The notes beneath the pieces were generated by a model. The model ran no database searches. It had not been told where the DNA came from and saw only the letters and a list, made by a program, of their open reading frames with translations. DNA of 64,000 nucleotides from the NCBI RefSeq assembly GCF_002261475.1, contig NZ_NEVN01000002.1:310001-374000 (forward strand), written 5' to 3'. Position numbers and translations under genes: made by a program. Of the stretch, positions 7,617-15,775 are shown piece after piece. Numbering within the stretch: position 1 is the first letter of the stretch; every line of letters begins with the position of its first letter. The DNA is from Bordetella genomosp. 5. GTDB taxonomy: Bacteria; Pseudomonadota; Gammaproteobacteria; Burkholderiales; Burkholderiaceae_B.

Positions 7617-7997
7617 TCAGGCCGTGAAGCGGCTGCGGCCCAGCACCCGCAGGGCCAGGTGGCGACCCGCGCTCATGAAGGGATAGAGCGCGCGCGACAG
7701 GCACGCGTTGCTGAACACCATGGCATTGAACTGATTGAAGAGATCATTGCCGGTGGACAGCAGCGCCAGCCGATTGATGCAGTCGGCGCCGAAGTAATCC
7801 TGGCCGTCCAGATGCAGCAGCATGCCCTTGTCGAGGTCGTAGCCTTGCTCGGCGTAGGTGCGCGCGAGCTCGGGATGTTCGCGCACATTGAGCAGATCGA
7901 CCTGCCCGACCGCCTGGCGCAGACGCAGGAGTTTGACGTAGTTGGTGCAGAACGGGCAGTCACCGTCGTACAGCACGAAGTTGCGGGATTGAGGCAT
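7617..7997 (-). CDS. DCC family thiol-disulfide oxidoreductase-like protein (DUF393)
   Basis: 126 aa from ATG 7997. The family signature YDGDCPFC is at residues 9-16, giving the aspartate followed by CxxC that names the DCC group; the rest matches the thioredoxin-like DUF393 layout (residues to about 110, with LLHLDGQDYFGADCINRLAL). Family members are thought to act in thiol-disulfide exchange, but the substrate is not known. No signal peptide is visible. The frame is open upstream to 8108, overlapping the tRNA-Cys terminator, which makes the longer reading unlikely. Convergent with ilvA. Confidence 0.85.
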   Translation of the reverse strand: MPQSRNFVLYDGDCPFCTNYVKLLRLRQAVGQVDLLNVREHPELARTYAEQGYDLDKGMLLHLDGQDYFGADCINRLALLSTGNDLFNQFNAMVFSNACLSRALYPFMSAGRHLALRVLGRSRFTA

Positions 7998-8078
7998 CAC
8001 GAACACCGGTGGATCAGGGCATTCCAGCATACCGCGCATCGGGAGCCGGTGAGCGCAAACGCCTGGCGCAGAAATGAC

Positions 8079-8101
8079 AAAGGCCCGCATCGAGCGGGCC
8101 T
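8079..8101 (-). terminator. Terminator of the tRNA-Gly/tRNA-Cys transcript
   Basis: Read on the minus strand, AGGCCCGC-TCGAT-GCGGGCCT forms an 8-bp stem followed by TT and an AT-rich tail. It lies 42 bp beyond the 3' end of tRNA-Cys. Confidence 0.7.
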
Positions 8102-8142
8102 GGGTCATTACTGGGTCACTGCCGGGTCACAGCCTGTTCAGC

Positions 8143-8216
8143 TGGAGGCGCAAGCCGGAATCGAACCGACGTACACGGATTTGCAATCCGCTGCATAACC
8201 ACTCTGCCATTGCGCC
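8143..8216 (-). tRNA. tRNA-Cys (GCA)
   Basis: 74 nt including an encoded CCA. Acceptor arms GGCGCAA and TTGCGCC pair; the anticodon loop lies in GCGGATTGCAAATCCGT with GCA at its centre; the T-arm contains GGTTCGATTCC. It is 59 bp downstream of tRNA-Gly on the same strand and shares a terminator, so the two are probably processed from one transcript. Confidence 0.96.
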
Positions 8217-8275
8217 GGCAGATCACAAGAAAAAAGGAAGCGAGGCGAGAGCCAGGTGCATCCCTTTTAGATGTC

Positions 8276-8351
8276 TGGAGCGGGAGACGAGTCTCGAACT
8301 CGCGACCTCAACCTTGGCAAGGTTGCGCTCTACCAACTGAGCTACTCCCGC
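8276..8351 (-). tRNA. tRNA-Gly (GCC), copy 1
   Basis: 76 nt with encoded CCA. Acceptor arm GCGGGAG/CTCCCGC, D-arm GTAGCTCAGTTGGTAGAGC, anticodon stem-loop CAACCTTGCCAAGGTTG with anticodon GCC, T-arm GAGTTCGAGACTC. Identical base for base to the copy at 9312-9387. Confidence 0.97.
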
Positions 8352-8506
8352 AGATTTACTGCGCTCTTCACTTTAGAAACCCGGCGACTCTTGCGAATCA
8401 GGCGTCAGGGCGGTTGGTAAACACTGAAAAAGTGTTCATGCCCTGCTGGGTTTCGGATCGCGAGCGCTTTGTTTTCACAAGGGCTGCGTGATCAGCGAAG
8501 AAAAGA

Positions 8507-8536
8507 ATTATACATGGTTTTTTGGTTCGTGTTCAA
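8507..8536 (-). promoter_or_regulatory. Predicted promoter of the tRNA-Gly/tRNA-Cys transcript
   Basis: On the minus strand TTGAAC (8536-8531) and a perfect TATAAT (8512-8507) are 18 bp apart. The start would be near 8500, leaving a leader of about 150 nt before tRNA-Gly that contains a small hairpin (AACACT/AGTGTT, 8418-8435). The same TATAAT-flanking sequence (attatacatg followed by Ts) recurs before the second tRNA-Gly. Confidence 0.55.
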
Positions 8537-8578
8537 GTTGCCGACATGACAACGCAAAAAAACGAACGTGCTCGCGAC

Positions 8579-9211
8579 TTACTCGTCGTCCGCGCGCGGT
8601 GCGCGGCCCTGGAGCCACTCAAGATAAGGGCGGCGCGTCACTTCGGACACGGACTCCAGCACCTTGCGATGATTGACCTGATGGCGCAGCAGCAGACGTG
8701 CATCGGCGACCGCGCGCGATTTGCAGAACCAGTGGCAGCTGTGCTGCAGCAGGTAGAGCTCGGCGGACAGATGAAACGCACGGGCCTTGGGATCGAGGCC
8801 CTCGGCATTGTCCACGACATGACGCAGGCCGTTCGCGTGAATCGCGATCAACACACGGAAGTCGCGCAGCATGCCGTTCGGCAGAAAGCGCTCGGCATAC
8901 GGCACGCAGAACGACAGGGCGGTCATGCGCGTGGCCTGCGGGTTTTCGTCGCGCAGGCTATTGGCCAGCGCGCGAGCCTGCGATGCCAGCGAGCGTTCGG
9001 ACGGCGCGAAGGTCTCCAGGATCTGAAGCTGGCGCGGTTCGCTTTCTTCGCGGATGGCGCGCGCGTATCCCTGGGTCAGAGTCTCCATGTGCTTTTCGAG
9101 CTGGAGGTTGGCCAGGTGGCGCCCGAGCAGGGCGATGTGCGATCGCTGATATTGCACGCGCAAGAACTGCCACGCGGCAAACACCAACAACAACGTCAAT
9201 GCAAAATCCAT
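8579..9211 (-). CDS. Conserved hypothetical protein with N-terminal membrane anchor
   Basis: 210 aa. One hydrophobic segment at residues 3-18 (ALTLLLVFAAWQFLRV) anchors an otherwise soluble, mainly alpha-helical domain rich in charged residues, with three Cys (CVPYAERF, HSCHWFC). The HSCHWFC stretch has two Cys and two His that could bind metal, though no known motif matches. I do not recognise the family beyond similar unnamed proteins in Bordetella relatives. It is isolated between the two tRNA-Gly genes on the same strand. Confidence 0.7.
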   Translation of the reverse strand: MDFALTLLLVFAAWQFLRVQYQRSHIALLGRHLANLQLEKHMETLTQGYARAIREESEPRQLQILETFAPSERSLASQARALANSLRDENPQATRMTALSFCVPYAERFLPNGMLRDFRVLIAIHANGLRHVVDNAEGLDPKARAFHLSAELYLLQHSCHWFCKSRAVADARLLLRHQVNHRKVLESVSEVTRRPYLEWLQGRAPRADDE

Positions 9212-9272
9212 GACTCGTGTTCCGTCAAAAGCACACCTTACCGCGCGCGACCCGCAAAGGCGCGCGGCAAAA

Positions 9273-9304
9273 ACAAAAGGCCCAAACCGAAGTTTGGGCC
9301 TTTT
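9273..9304 (-). terminator. Intrinsic terminator of tRNA-Gly copy 2
   Basis: AAAAGGCCCAAACTTCGGTT-type hairpin on the minus strand: AAAAGGCCCAAA pairs with TTTGGGCCTTTT around a CTTCGG-like tetraloop and is followed by GTTTTTG. Its centre lies about 22 bp past the tRNA 3' end. Confidence 0.88.
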
Positions 9305-9311
9305 GAGAATT

Positions 9312-9387
9312 TGGAGCGGGAGACGAGTCTCGAACTCGCGACCTCAACCTTGGCAAGGTTGCGCTCTACCAACTGAGCTACTCCCGC
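9312..9387 (-). tRNA. tRNA-Gly (GCC), copy 2
   Basis: 76 nt with encoded CCA, identical to the copy at 8276-8351 (anticodon GCC). It stands alone with its own terminator and an upstream TATAAT. Confidence 0.97.
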
Positions 9388-9451
9388 ATGGGTACTGCAA
9401 ACTGCTGTCTTGCTTGTTTTCGCTGCATTTGTGTTTCAGCGAAAGACGCGC

Positions 9452-9478
9452 ATTATACATGTTTTTTTAAATCTGCAA
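9452..9478 (-). promoter_or_regulatory. Candidate promoter of tRNA-Gly copy 2
   Basis: A perfect TATAAT on the minus strand (9457-9452) lies about 65 bp before the tRNA; the best -35 is weak (TTGCAG, 9478-9473, 15-bp spacer). The surrounding attatacatg-Tn sequence is shared with the promoter of the other tRNA-Gly. Confidence 0.45.
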
Positions 9479-9718
9479 ACTGGGCTGAAAAATTCTTTGG
9501 TTCGAACCTTTCTGCTTGGCATCCTGGCGTGGCTTGCACCGTGTCGGGATGGTTTGCATCAAACATGTGTTTTCGAGCGCGCTGCTCTCAAACGTCTTCG
9601 CCTGGTTGGCACTTCTTGGTTGGCAATCTTGGTTTCGCAACCTTGGCCAACCGAGCCGCGCTACTTGAATCAAGTAAACTGAGCGAAGACAGAAACTATA
9701 GCACAACTCGTAGCATCA
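9479..9718. other. AT-richer intergenic region with nested inverted repeats before murB
   Basis: No convincing gene. The stretch 9618-9652 contains GGTTGGC...GGTT-tcgc-AACC...GCCAACC, a nested hairpin able to fold on either strand, preceded by a near-direct repeat of TGGTTGGCA (9603-9611 and 9617-9625). ACTTG-AAT-CAAGT (9663-9675) is a short dyad close to murB. The CAACCTTGGC and CCAAGGTTGCG segments resemble part of the neighbouring tRNA-Gly anticodon arm, which could mean a decayed tRNA copy. A structured RNA or regulatory site is possible but unproven. Confidence 0.4.
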
Positions 9719-10801
9719 ATGTCAACAACCCCCGCGTCTGATTCTTCGCAACCTCCCGTCGCGCTGCCGGTTCTGCCGCAGTCGCTGACCGCGCGCAATA
9801 CGCTAGGCCTCGTTTGCGATGCGCGAGCGTGCTTCACGCTGGACGACCCTGCCCAGCTGCCCGCGCTCACGGTGCTGGCACGGCAATTCGCCTCGGTGCT
9901 GGTGCTGGGCGGGGGCAGCAATATGGTGCTGCCCCGTCATGTCGACGGGCTGGTCGTGCGCGTCGCGCTGCGCGGCTTGCGTCTGTTGCAGGCGCGCCCG
10001 GATGCGTGGATCGTCGAGGCGGCCGCGGGCGAAATCTGGCACGAGGTCGTGGCGCAAACCCTGGCCAGTGGCTGGGATGGGCTCGAGAATCTGGCGTTGA
10101 TCCCCGGTACGGTCGGCGCCAGTCCGGTACAGAACATCGGCGCGTATGGCGTCGAGCTGGCCGATCGCTTCGACAGCCTGACGGCCTGGGATCTGCATGA
10201 GGGCCGGATGGTCGAGATGGACGCCGCGCAATGTCGCTACGCCTATCGCGATAGCGTCTTCAAGCACGAACCCGCGGGCCGCTGGATCATCGTGTCGGTG
10301 CGATTCCGTTTGCCGCGGCCGTGGCGCCCGGTGCTGGGCTATCCCGATCTGCAGCGCCATCCGCAACTCGCGGCGGCCAGCGCCAACGGCGCGGGTCCGC
10401 GTGCGCAGGACATCTTCAATGCGGTGTGCGAGATCCGCCGCGCCAAGCTGCCGGATCCCGCCCTCATCGGCAACGCCGGCAGTTTCTTCAAGAATCCGCT
10501 GGTGTCCGCCGAGCAGCGCGAGGCCTTGCTGGCGCGCTTTCCCGACCTGGTGTCGTATGCGCAGCCCGATGGCCGCTACAAGCTCGCCGCGGGCTGGTTG
10601 ATCGACCAGTGCGGCTGGAAGGGCCGCGATCTGGGCGCGGCCGGCGTGCACGAACGCCAGGCGCTGGTGCTCGTGAATCGGGGCGGCGCGCAGGCCGCCG
10701 ACATCCTGGCACTCGCCCGCCGGATCCAGGACGATGTGCGGTCGCGCTACGGCGTCACGCTCGAGCCCGAGCCGGTGGTGGTGCAGGGCGCCTCGGCCTG
10801 A
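9719..10801 (+). CDS. murB: UDP-N-acetylenolpyruvoylglucosamine reductase
   Basis: 360 aa, type I MurB length. FAD-dependent reduction of UDP-GlcNAc-enolpyruvate to UDP-MurNAc in peptidoglycan synthesis. FAD-binding segments include [11 protein letters not shown] (about residue 65) and [19 protein letters not shown]; the catalytic serine region is [10 protein letters not shown], and the C-terminal lobe has [13 protein letters not shown] and [13 protein letters not shown] 9719 starts [10 protein letters not shown], a non-conserved tail before the NTLGL motif. A bidirectional terminator follows, shared with convergent dapB. Confidence 0.96.
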   Translation: MSTTPASDSSQPPVALPVLPQSLTARNTLGLVCDARACFTLDDPAQLPALTVLARQFASVLVLGGGSNMVLPRHVDGLVVRVALRGLRLLQARPDAWIVEAAAGEIWHEVVAQTLASGWDGLENLALIPGTVGASPVQNIGAYGVELADRFDSLTAWDLHEGRMVEMDAAQCRYAYRDSVFKHEPAGRWIIVSVRFRLPRPWRPVLGYPDLQRHPQLAAASANGAGPRAQDIFNAVCEIRRAKLPDPALIGNAGSFFKNPLVSAEQREALLARFPDLVSYAQPDGRYKLAAGWLIDQCGWKGRDLGAAGVHERQALVLVNRGGAQAADILALARRIQDDVRSRYGVTLEPEPVVVQGASA

Positions 10802-10821
10802 GCGACGACAGAGCAGACAAC

Positions 10822-10847
10822 AAAAAAGCGGCCGGGGCCGCTTTTTT
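10822..10847. terminator. Bidirectional intrinsic terminator between murB and dapB
   Basis: AAAAAAGCGGCC-GG-GGCCGCTTTTTT: a symmetric stem with A-run on one side and T-run on the other, in the 77-bp gap between convergent genes. Confidence 0.92.
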
Positions 10848-10878
10848 ATCGCGCCGCACAGCGCGCGGTCGTCGAGGC

Positions 10879-11670
10879 TTACTGGCCCAGCACGGCCTGC
10901 ATGTCGTACAGGCCGTTGTGCTTGCCGTCGAGGAAGCGCGCCGCACGCACGGCGCCTTGCGCGTAAGTGACGCGGCTGCTGGAGCGATGCGTGATTTCGA
11001 TGCGCTCGCCCGGGCCGCAGAAATACACGGTGTGATCGCCCACGATATCGCCGCCGCGGACCACCGAGAAGCCGATCGTGCCGGGCTTGCGCACGCCGGT
11101 GTCGCCATGACGCGTCCAGGTGGCGACGTCGGGCAGCGCGACATCCCATGCCGAGGCCACGACCTCGCCCATCTTGAGCGCGGTGCCCGAGGGCGCATCG
11201 ACCTTGTTGCGGTGATGCGCTTCGAAGACTTCGACGTCGTAGCCGCTGTTGAGCAGGCGCGCGGCCATGTCGAGCAGCTTGAGCGTGGCGTTGACGCCGA
11301 CGCTCATGTTGGGCGCGAAGACCACGGCGATCTTCTGGGCGGCGACGTCGATCGCGGCGCGACCGTGTTCGTCGAAACCCGTGGTGCCGATCACGATGTT
11401 GGTGCCGTGCTTGACGCACGCCTCGAGGTGCACGAGCGTGCCTTCGGGGCGGGTGAAGTCGATCAGGCAGTCGGCCTGCGCCAGCGCGGCGAGATCGTCG
11501 GTGATCTTCACGCCGGTGTCGCGGCCCAGGAAGGCGCCCGCGTCCTGGCCGAGGCTGGCGGATCCGGCGCGGTCGAGCGCGACGGTCAGTTGCAGGCCGT
11601 CGGTGGAGAGCACGGATTCGACCAGCATCTGGCCCATCCGGCCGCTGGCGCCGGCGATTGCGATACGCAT
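10879..11670 (-). CDS. dapB: 4-hydroxy-tetrahydrodipicolinate reductase
   Basis: 263 aa. NAD(P)H-dependent reductase of the lysine/meso-diaminopimelate pathway. Rossmann motif [10 protein letters not shown] at residues 4-13, the IGTTGFDE loop, and the substrate-binding signature [16 protein letters not shown] with the catalytic His pair and Lys are intact. bamE is 13 bp upstream on the same strand, an arrangement that suggests cotranscription. Confidence 0.97.
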   Translation of the reverse strand: MRIAIAGASGRMGQMLVESVLSTDGLQLTVALDRAGSASLGQDAGAFLGRDTGVKITDDLAALAQADCLIDFTRPEGTLVHLEACVKHGTNIVIGTTGFDEHGRAAIDVAAQKIAVVFAPNMSVGVNATLKLLDMAARLLNSGYDVEVFEAHHRNKVDAPSGTALKMGEVVASAWDVALPDVATWTRHGDTGVRKPGTIGFSVVRGGDIVGDHTVYFCGPGERIEITHRSSSRVTYAQGAVRAARFLDGKHNGLYDMQAVLGQ

Positions 11671-11683
11671 GGTGTTCCTTGGC

Positions 11684-12229
11684 TTACTTGATCGGTTCGG
11701 GCGTCGAACCCGGCTGGCCGGGGTATTCGGTTACGGACGGCGTGGGCGAATTGATGACCGGGCCGCGGCGGGTCTTGTCGGCCTCTTCCTCGCGCTTGGC
11801 GTCGCGCGCGTCGTCCTTGTCATCCTTCTTGATGGTGGCGGCGTCGGGCGTGTTGATCTGGAAGGGCTGCAGCGCGGGCTGCTCGTCGCCGCTCCATTTC
11901 ACCAGGCGGTCGTTTTCGAACCAGACCGTGAACTGACGCTCTTCGGGCTTGCCGTAGCCGGGCTTGAAGTAGTAGGGGTAGTCCCAGCGATCGCCGTGCA
12001 GGACGCTGGTCAGGGTGGGGCTGCCGAGCGCGAATCGCACTTGCTCACGCGTCATGCCATTCTGCAGCAGGGCCACCTGCTCGCTGGTAATCCAGTTGCC
12101 CTGCTGGATGTCGGCCCGGTACGGGAAACCCCATTTGCCGGTCGAGCAGGCACTGAGAACAGCCGCCAGGGCCACGGTCACCAGCACCGTCTTGACGGGC
12201 CGGAAGGGATTACGTGCAATCATGGACAC
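11684..12229 (-). CDS. bamE: Outer membrane protein assembly factor BamE (SmpA/OmlA lipoprotein)
   Basis: About 180 aa. A signal peptide ends in the lipobox LSAC (Cys near residue 28), so it should be an outer-membrane lipoprotein of the Bam complex. The BamE fold is visible in [20 protein letters not shown] and [20 protein letters not shown]; the C-terminal third is a charged, low-complexity tail ([19 protein letters not shown]) and longer than in E. coli. Start GTG 12229 has AGGGG six bases upstream; ATG 12223 two codons later is the alternative. Divergent from fur. Confidence 0.93.
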   Translation of the reverse strand: MSMIARNPFRPVKTVLVTVALAAVLSACSTGKWGFPYRADIQQGNWITSEQVALLQNGMTREQVRFALGSPTLTSVLHGDRWDYPYYFKPGYGKPEERQFTVWFENDRLVKWSGDEQPALQPFQINTPDAATIKKDDKDDARDAKREEEADKTRRGPVINSPTPSVTEYPGQPGSTPEPIK

Positions 12230-12261
12230 TACGCGCCCCTATTATTGGAAACGAACAAAAC

Positions 12262-12285
12262 CGTTATCATAAAGGTTTAATAACG
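12262..12285. promoter_or_regulatory. Dyad in the bamE-fur divergent promoter region
   Basis: CGTTAT-N12-ATAACG forms a 6-bp perfect dyad in the AT-richest part of the 155-bp region between bamE (minus) and fur (plus). The half-sites are not a Fur box (GATAAT-type repeats are lacking). It may be a regulator site or just part of overlapping promoters. Confidence 0.3.
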
Positions 12286-12384
12286 AGTTCCGCAGGGCAG
12301 TGGGCATCTCGAAGCACTGGGCTTGCGGCCGATGCCGGGTATCCTACCCAACCCATGCCACCGCGGACGGAGAGCGATTACACC

Positions 12385-12804
12385 ATGAGCGACCAAAGCG
12401 AACTGAAAAACATGGGTTTGAAGGCGACGTTTCCGCGCCTGAAGATTCTGGACATCTTCCGCAAGTCCGAGCACCGTCACCTGAGCGCCGAAGACGTCTA
12501 CCGGGCCCTGATCGGCGAAAGCGTCGAGATCGGCCTTGCCACCGTCTACCGCGTCCTGACCCAGTTCGAGCAGGCCGGCATCCTGGCGCGCAGCCAGTTC
12601 GATACGGGCAAGGCCGTGTTCGAGCTCAACGACGGCGATCACCACGATCACCTGATCTGCACCAACTGCGGCACGGTCGTCGAATTCTCGGATCCCGACA
12701 TCGAGAAGCGCCAGCACAAGATCGCCAAGGACAACGGCTTCCTGCTTGAAAGCCACGCCATGGTGCTCTACGGCATCTGCGCCACCTGCCAGAAGTCGCG
12801 CTGA
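12385..12804 (+). CDS. fur: Ferric uptake regulator
   Basis: 139 aa. Metal-dependent repressor of iron uptake genes. N-terminal winged helix ([14 protein letters not shown] to [17 protein letters not shown]), dimerisation half with the metal site [11 protein letters not shown] (about residues 88-98) and the second Cys pair CATCQ at the C-terminus, which builds the structural zinc site. ATG 12385 gives the conserved [15 protein letters not shown] start; an upstream in-frame extension to 12214 is not conserved. Divergent from bamE, as in many beta-proteobacteria. Convergent with recN, with a terminator between. Confidence 0.97.
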   Translation: MSDQSELKNMGLKATFPRLKILDIFRKSEHRHLSAEDVYRALIGESVEIGLATVYRVLTQFEQAGILARSQFDTGKAVFELNDGDHHDHLICTNCGTVVEFSDPDIEKRQHKIAKDNGFLLESHAMVLYGICATCQKSR

Positions 12805-12851
12805 TCGGCCGCGGCGGCCAGGCTCGCCGTTGCCGCGCCCCTCTGCCGTCC

Positions 12852-12911
12852 GGGCCGCGACAGGCCGGACCGCGACAGGCCGGGCCACGACAGGCCGGGC
12901 CACGACATGCC
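12852..12911. repeat. Four tandem 15-bp repeats downstream of fur
   Basis: Units GG(G/A)CC(G/A)CGACA(G/T)GCC at 12852-12866, 12867-12881, 12882-12896 and 12897-12911 with one or two changes between neighbours. Noncoding between fur and recN. The multiple of three keeps frames open across it, which creates spurious pentapeptide-repeat frames on both strands. Confidence 0.8.
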
Positions 12912-12944
12912 GGGCCGGCTAGCTGAGCACAACAGCCCCCCAAG

Positions 12945-12981
12945 AAAAAACCGCCTTGCAGCGATGCAGGCGGTTTTTTTT
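12945..12981. terminator. Bidirectional terminator between fur and recN
   Basis: AAAAAACCGCCTTGCA-gcga-TGCAGGCGGTTTTTTTT forms a 10-bp stem with a GCGA tetraloop flanked by A- and T-runs, serving both convergent genes. Confidence 0.92.
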
Positions 12982-13074
12982 CGGACCGGGTGCGGGGATG
13001 GCAGCCCCGGCATGGCCGCCGGGGGGCCCGGATCGCCCGCGCTGGCCGGTGGCGGCGCGCGGGCCGGCCGCGTC

Positions 13075-14748
13075 TCAGCCGGCGTGCGCGGCCAGCGGGC
13101 GGGTCATGGCGTCGAGCATTTCGCGGGCATGATCGCGGGTCGTGGCGGTGATCTGGATGCCGCCCAGCATGCGCGCCACCTCTTCGACGCGCTCGTCGGC
13201 GGAAAGCTCGGCGATGCGCGAACGCGTTGTGCCGCCGGATTCGCTCTTGCTCACGCGGAACTGCGTGTTGCCGCAAGCCGCCACCTGCGGCAGGTGCGTG
13301 ACGCACAGGACCTGATGGCGTGCGCCGAGTTCGCGCAGCAGCTTGCCCACCACCTCGGCCACGGCACCGCCCACGCCGCTATCGACTTCGTCGAAGATCA
13401 GTGTGGGCACGCGCGCGGCGCGGCTGGCGATGACCGACAGCGCCAGCGAAATGCGGGAGAGCTCGCCCCCGGAGGCGACCTTGGCCAGCGGGCGCGGCGT
13501 GGTGCCGGCATGACCGGCCACCAGAAATTCGACCTGTTCGTTGCCCTGGGCGCTGGGCGGGGCATCCGTGAGCGCGGCCTCGAAGCGGCCACCGGCCATC
13601 GACAGCGTCTGCATGGCCTGGCTGACCAGCTTGCCGAGCTCCTTGGCGATCTTGCGCCGCGCCGTGCTCAAGCGGCCGGCGGCGGCGTCGTAGCGCTCCT
13701 GGGCCGCGCGGGTCTGGGCCTGCAGCGCCTGCACGTCGCCGGCGGCCTGCAGCTCGGCCAGGCGGGCCGACAGCTCGGCCTCGACGACGGGCAGGGCTTC
13801 GGGCTCGCACTTGAACTTGCGCGCGGTCTCGAACACGGCGGACAGGCGCGCCTCGACATCGGCGAGGCGTTGCGGATCGAGCTCCACGCGGCTCACGTAG
13901 TTGTTGAGGTCGGAGACGGCCTCGTCCATCGCGATGCGGGCGGAATCCAGGGCTTCGGCGATGCCGGCAAGCCCGGGGTCGTGGCGCTGCATCTGGGCCA
14001 GACGTTGGCTCGCGCCGTTGAGCCGGTGCAGCGCGGAATCGTCTTCGCCATCGAGCGCCTCGACGATGAGGCTGGCGCCGTCGAGCAGACTTTGCGCATG
14101 GGCCAGGCGGGTGTGCTCCACCTGCAGGGCTTCCCATTCGCCTTCGCGCAGGCCGAGCTTGGCGAGCTCGTCGGCTTCCCATTGGAGGCGCTCGCGCTCC
14201 GCCTCGAGCGCCGCCGCGTCTTTCGTGGCGGTTTCGAGTTGGCGCGACAAGGCGCGCCATTGCTTGAAGGTGTGCGCGGTGTCCTGGCGCAGCTCGGCAT
14301 GACCGCCGTGCGCGTCCAGCAGATCGCGCTGTGCGTCGGGCCGCATCAGGCTCTGGTGCGCGTGCTGTCCGTGAATGTCGACGAGGTTTTCGCCGAGTTC
14401 GCGCAATTGCGTGAGCGTGGCCGGCACGCCGTTGACGTAGGCACGGCTGCGCCCCTGGGCATCGATCACGCGGCGCAGGGTGAGCTCTTCGGCGGCTTCG
14501 AGTTCGCGCTCTTCGAGCCAGGGCCGCAGGGTGGCCGGGGTGTCGAAGATGGCGGTGATATCGGCGCGTGCCGCGCCCTCGCGCAGCACCGAGGCGTCGC
14601 CGCGCTCGCCGAGGGCCAGCGCCAGCGCATCGATCAGGATGGACTTGCCCGCACCGGTCTCGCCGGAGAAAACGGTGAAGCCGGCGCCGAAATGGATTTC
14701 GGTCTGCTCGACGATGACGAAGTCACGGATATGCAGGGTTCGCAGCAT
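13075..14748 (-). CDS. recN: DNA repair protein RecN
   Basis: 557 aa. SMC-like ATPase that acts in double-strand break repair. Walker A GETGAGKS (residues 29-36), a long central coiled coil (about residues 150-370, including KDAAALEAERERLQWEADEL), the ABC signature ASGGELSR and Walker B LIFDEVDSGVGG with the D-loop and QVAACG switch His region (THLPQVA). The order nadK-recN with hrcA divergent is widespread in this group. The 15-bp gap to nadK points to an operon. Confidence 0.96.
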   Translation of the reverse strand: MLRTLHIRDFVIVEQTEIHFGAGFTVFSGETGAGKSILIDALALALGERGDASVLREGAARADITAIFDTPATLRPWLEERELEAAEELTLRRVIDAQGRSRAYVNGVPATLTQLRELGENLVDIHGQHAHQSLMRPDAQRDLLDAHGGHAELRQDTAHTFKQWRALSRQLETATKDAAALEAERERLQWEADELAKLGLREGEWEALQVEHTRLAHAQSLLDGASLIVEALDGEDDSALHRLNGASQRLAQMQRHDPGLAGIAEALDSARIAMDEAVSDLNNYVSRVELDPQRLADVEARLSAVFETARKFKCEPEALPVVEAELSARLAELQAAGDVQALQAQTRAAQERYDAAAGRLSTARRKIAKELGKLVSQAMQTLSMAGGRFEAALTDAPPSAQGNEQVEFLVAGHAGTTPRPLAKVASGGELSRISLALSVIASRAARVPTLIFDEVDSGVGGAVAEVVGKLLRELGARHQVLCVTHLPQVAACGNTQFRVSKSESGGTTRSRIAELSADERVEEVARMLGGIQITATTRDHAREMLDAMTRPLAAHAG

Positions 14749-14763
14749 GACGAGCGCGGAGGG

Positions 14764-15660
14764 TTATTCGTTGTCGGTGGCCTGCGGCATCTGATTCCAG
14801 TGCAGTTTGCGGCGCAGGGTTGAGAGGAAACTGTAGCCCTGCGGGTGCACGAAACGCACGGTATGCGGGGCGCGCTGCACGGTGATGCGGTCGCCGGGCT
14901 GCAGGTCGGACCAGGTCTGCATGTCGAAATGCACGCTGGCGCCGACTTCCACGCGGCCCATGGCGGTGAGGGTCATGCTGAGCACGCCGCTGCCCGGAAT
15001 CACGATGGGACGGTTCGACAGGCTCTGCGGCGCGACGGGCACCAGCACCATGGCGTCGAGGCCGGGGTGCAGGATGGGGCCGTTGGCCGACAGCGCGTAC
15101 GCCGTCGATCCCGTGGGCGTGGCGATGATGAGGCCGTCGGCACGCTGGGTGTACATGTAAGCGTCGTCGAGCTCGACGCGCATCTCGATCATGCCGCCGC
15201 GGCCGGCGCGGTTGAGCACGACGTCGTTGAGGGCCGAGGCGGAGAACATCTCCTGCTCACCGCGCCAGACGCTGCCTTGCAGCAGCGTGCGGTCTTCGAT
15301 CTGGTAGTCGCCATCGAGGACACGCGCGAGCGCGCTCTGAGAATCGTGCAGCGCGATGTCGGTGATGAAGCCGAGCCGGCCGTGGTTGATGCCGACCAGC
15401 GGCACCCCATAGCGCGCCAGATAGCGCGCCGCGCCCAGCACCGTGCCGTCGCCGCCCATCACCACGGCGAGCGAGGCGCCTTCGCCGATCTGCTGCAGCG
15501 TGGCTTCGGGGTATTCGTGCACGCCGGTGTTGCGCGCCGTATCGGCTTCGATCAACACGGCGCGGCCGGCTTGCGTCAGCATGTGCGCCAGCGCGCGCAG
15601 CGGCGCATCCAGGCCCGTGTCCTGGTAGCGGCCGATCAAGGCGACGGTGGGGAAGTGCAT
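14764..15660 (-). CDS. nadK: NAD kinase
   Basis: 298 aa. Phosphorylates NAD+ to NADP+. The diagnostic GGDGT motif is at about residues 68-72 (AVVMGGDGTVLGAARYLA), followed by LVGINHGRLGFITD and the NE-like/ADGLIIATPTGSTAY substrate-binding segment. Start ATG 15660. It is divergent from hrcA across 115 bp and lies just upstream of recN. Confidence 0.96.
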   Translation of the reverse strand: MHFPTVALIGRYQDTGLDAPLRALAHMLTQAGRAVLIEADTARNTGVHEYPEATLQQIGEGASLAVVMGGDGTVLGAARYLARYGVPLVGINHGRLGFITDIALHDSQSALARVLDGDYQIEDRTLLQGSVWRGEQEMFSASALNDVVLNRAGRGGMIEMRVELDDAYMYTQRADGLIIATPTGSTAYALSANGPILHPGLDAMVLVPVAPQSLSNRPIVIPGSGVLSMTLTAMGRVEVGASVHFDMQTWSDLQPGDRITVQRAPHTVRFVHPQGYSFLSTLRRKLHWNQMPQATDNE

Positions 15661-15775
15661 AGGGGCGCCGTAGGGTAGAGGATCTGGTGTAGCTTATCAG
15701 GGCATTATATGGGGCCGCATATTGTGTTGGCGGACAAAAATCGCCTACGGCACAACTTTTCCCTAAAATACGCTT

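Noticed and set aside
9467-9706. 79-codon frame on the minus strand before murB
   Set aside because: Overlaps the tRNA-Gly promoter, no ribosome site and unusual composition for this genome; treated as noncoding.
12262-12285. Fur box at the fur promoter
   Set aside because: The dyad has CGTTAT/ATAACG half-sites, not repeated GATAAT/ATTATC units, so I list it only as an unassigned dyad.
12907-14823. Long plus-strand frame opposite recN
   Set aside because: Spans a strong terminator and a conserved antisense gene; low-complexity shadow.
15660-15775. CIRCE element searched for between nadK and hrcA
   Set aside because: No TTAGCACTC-N9-GAGTGCTAA or near match is visible.
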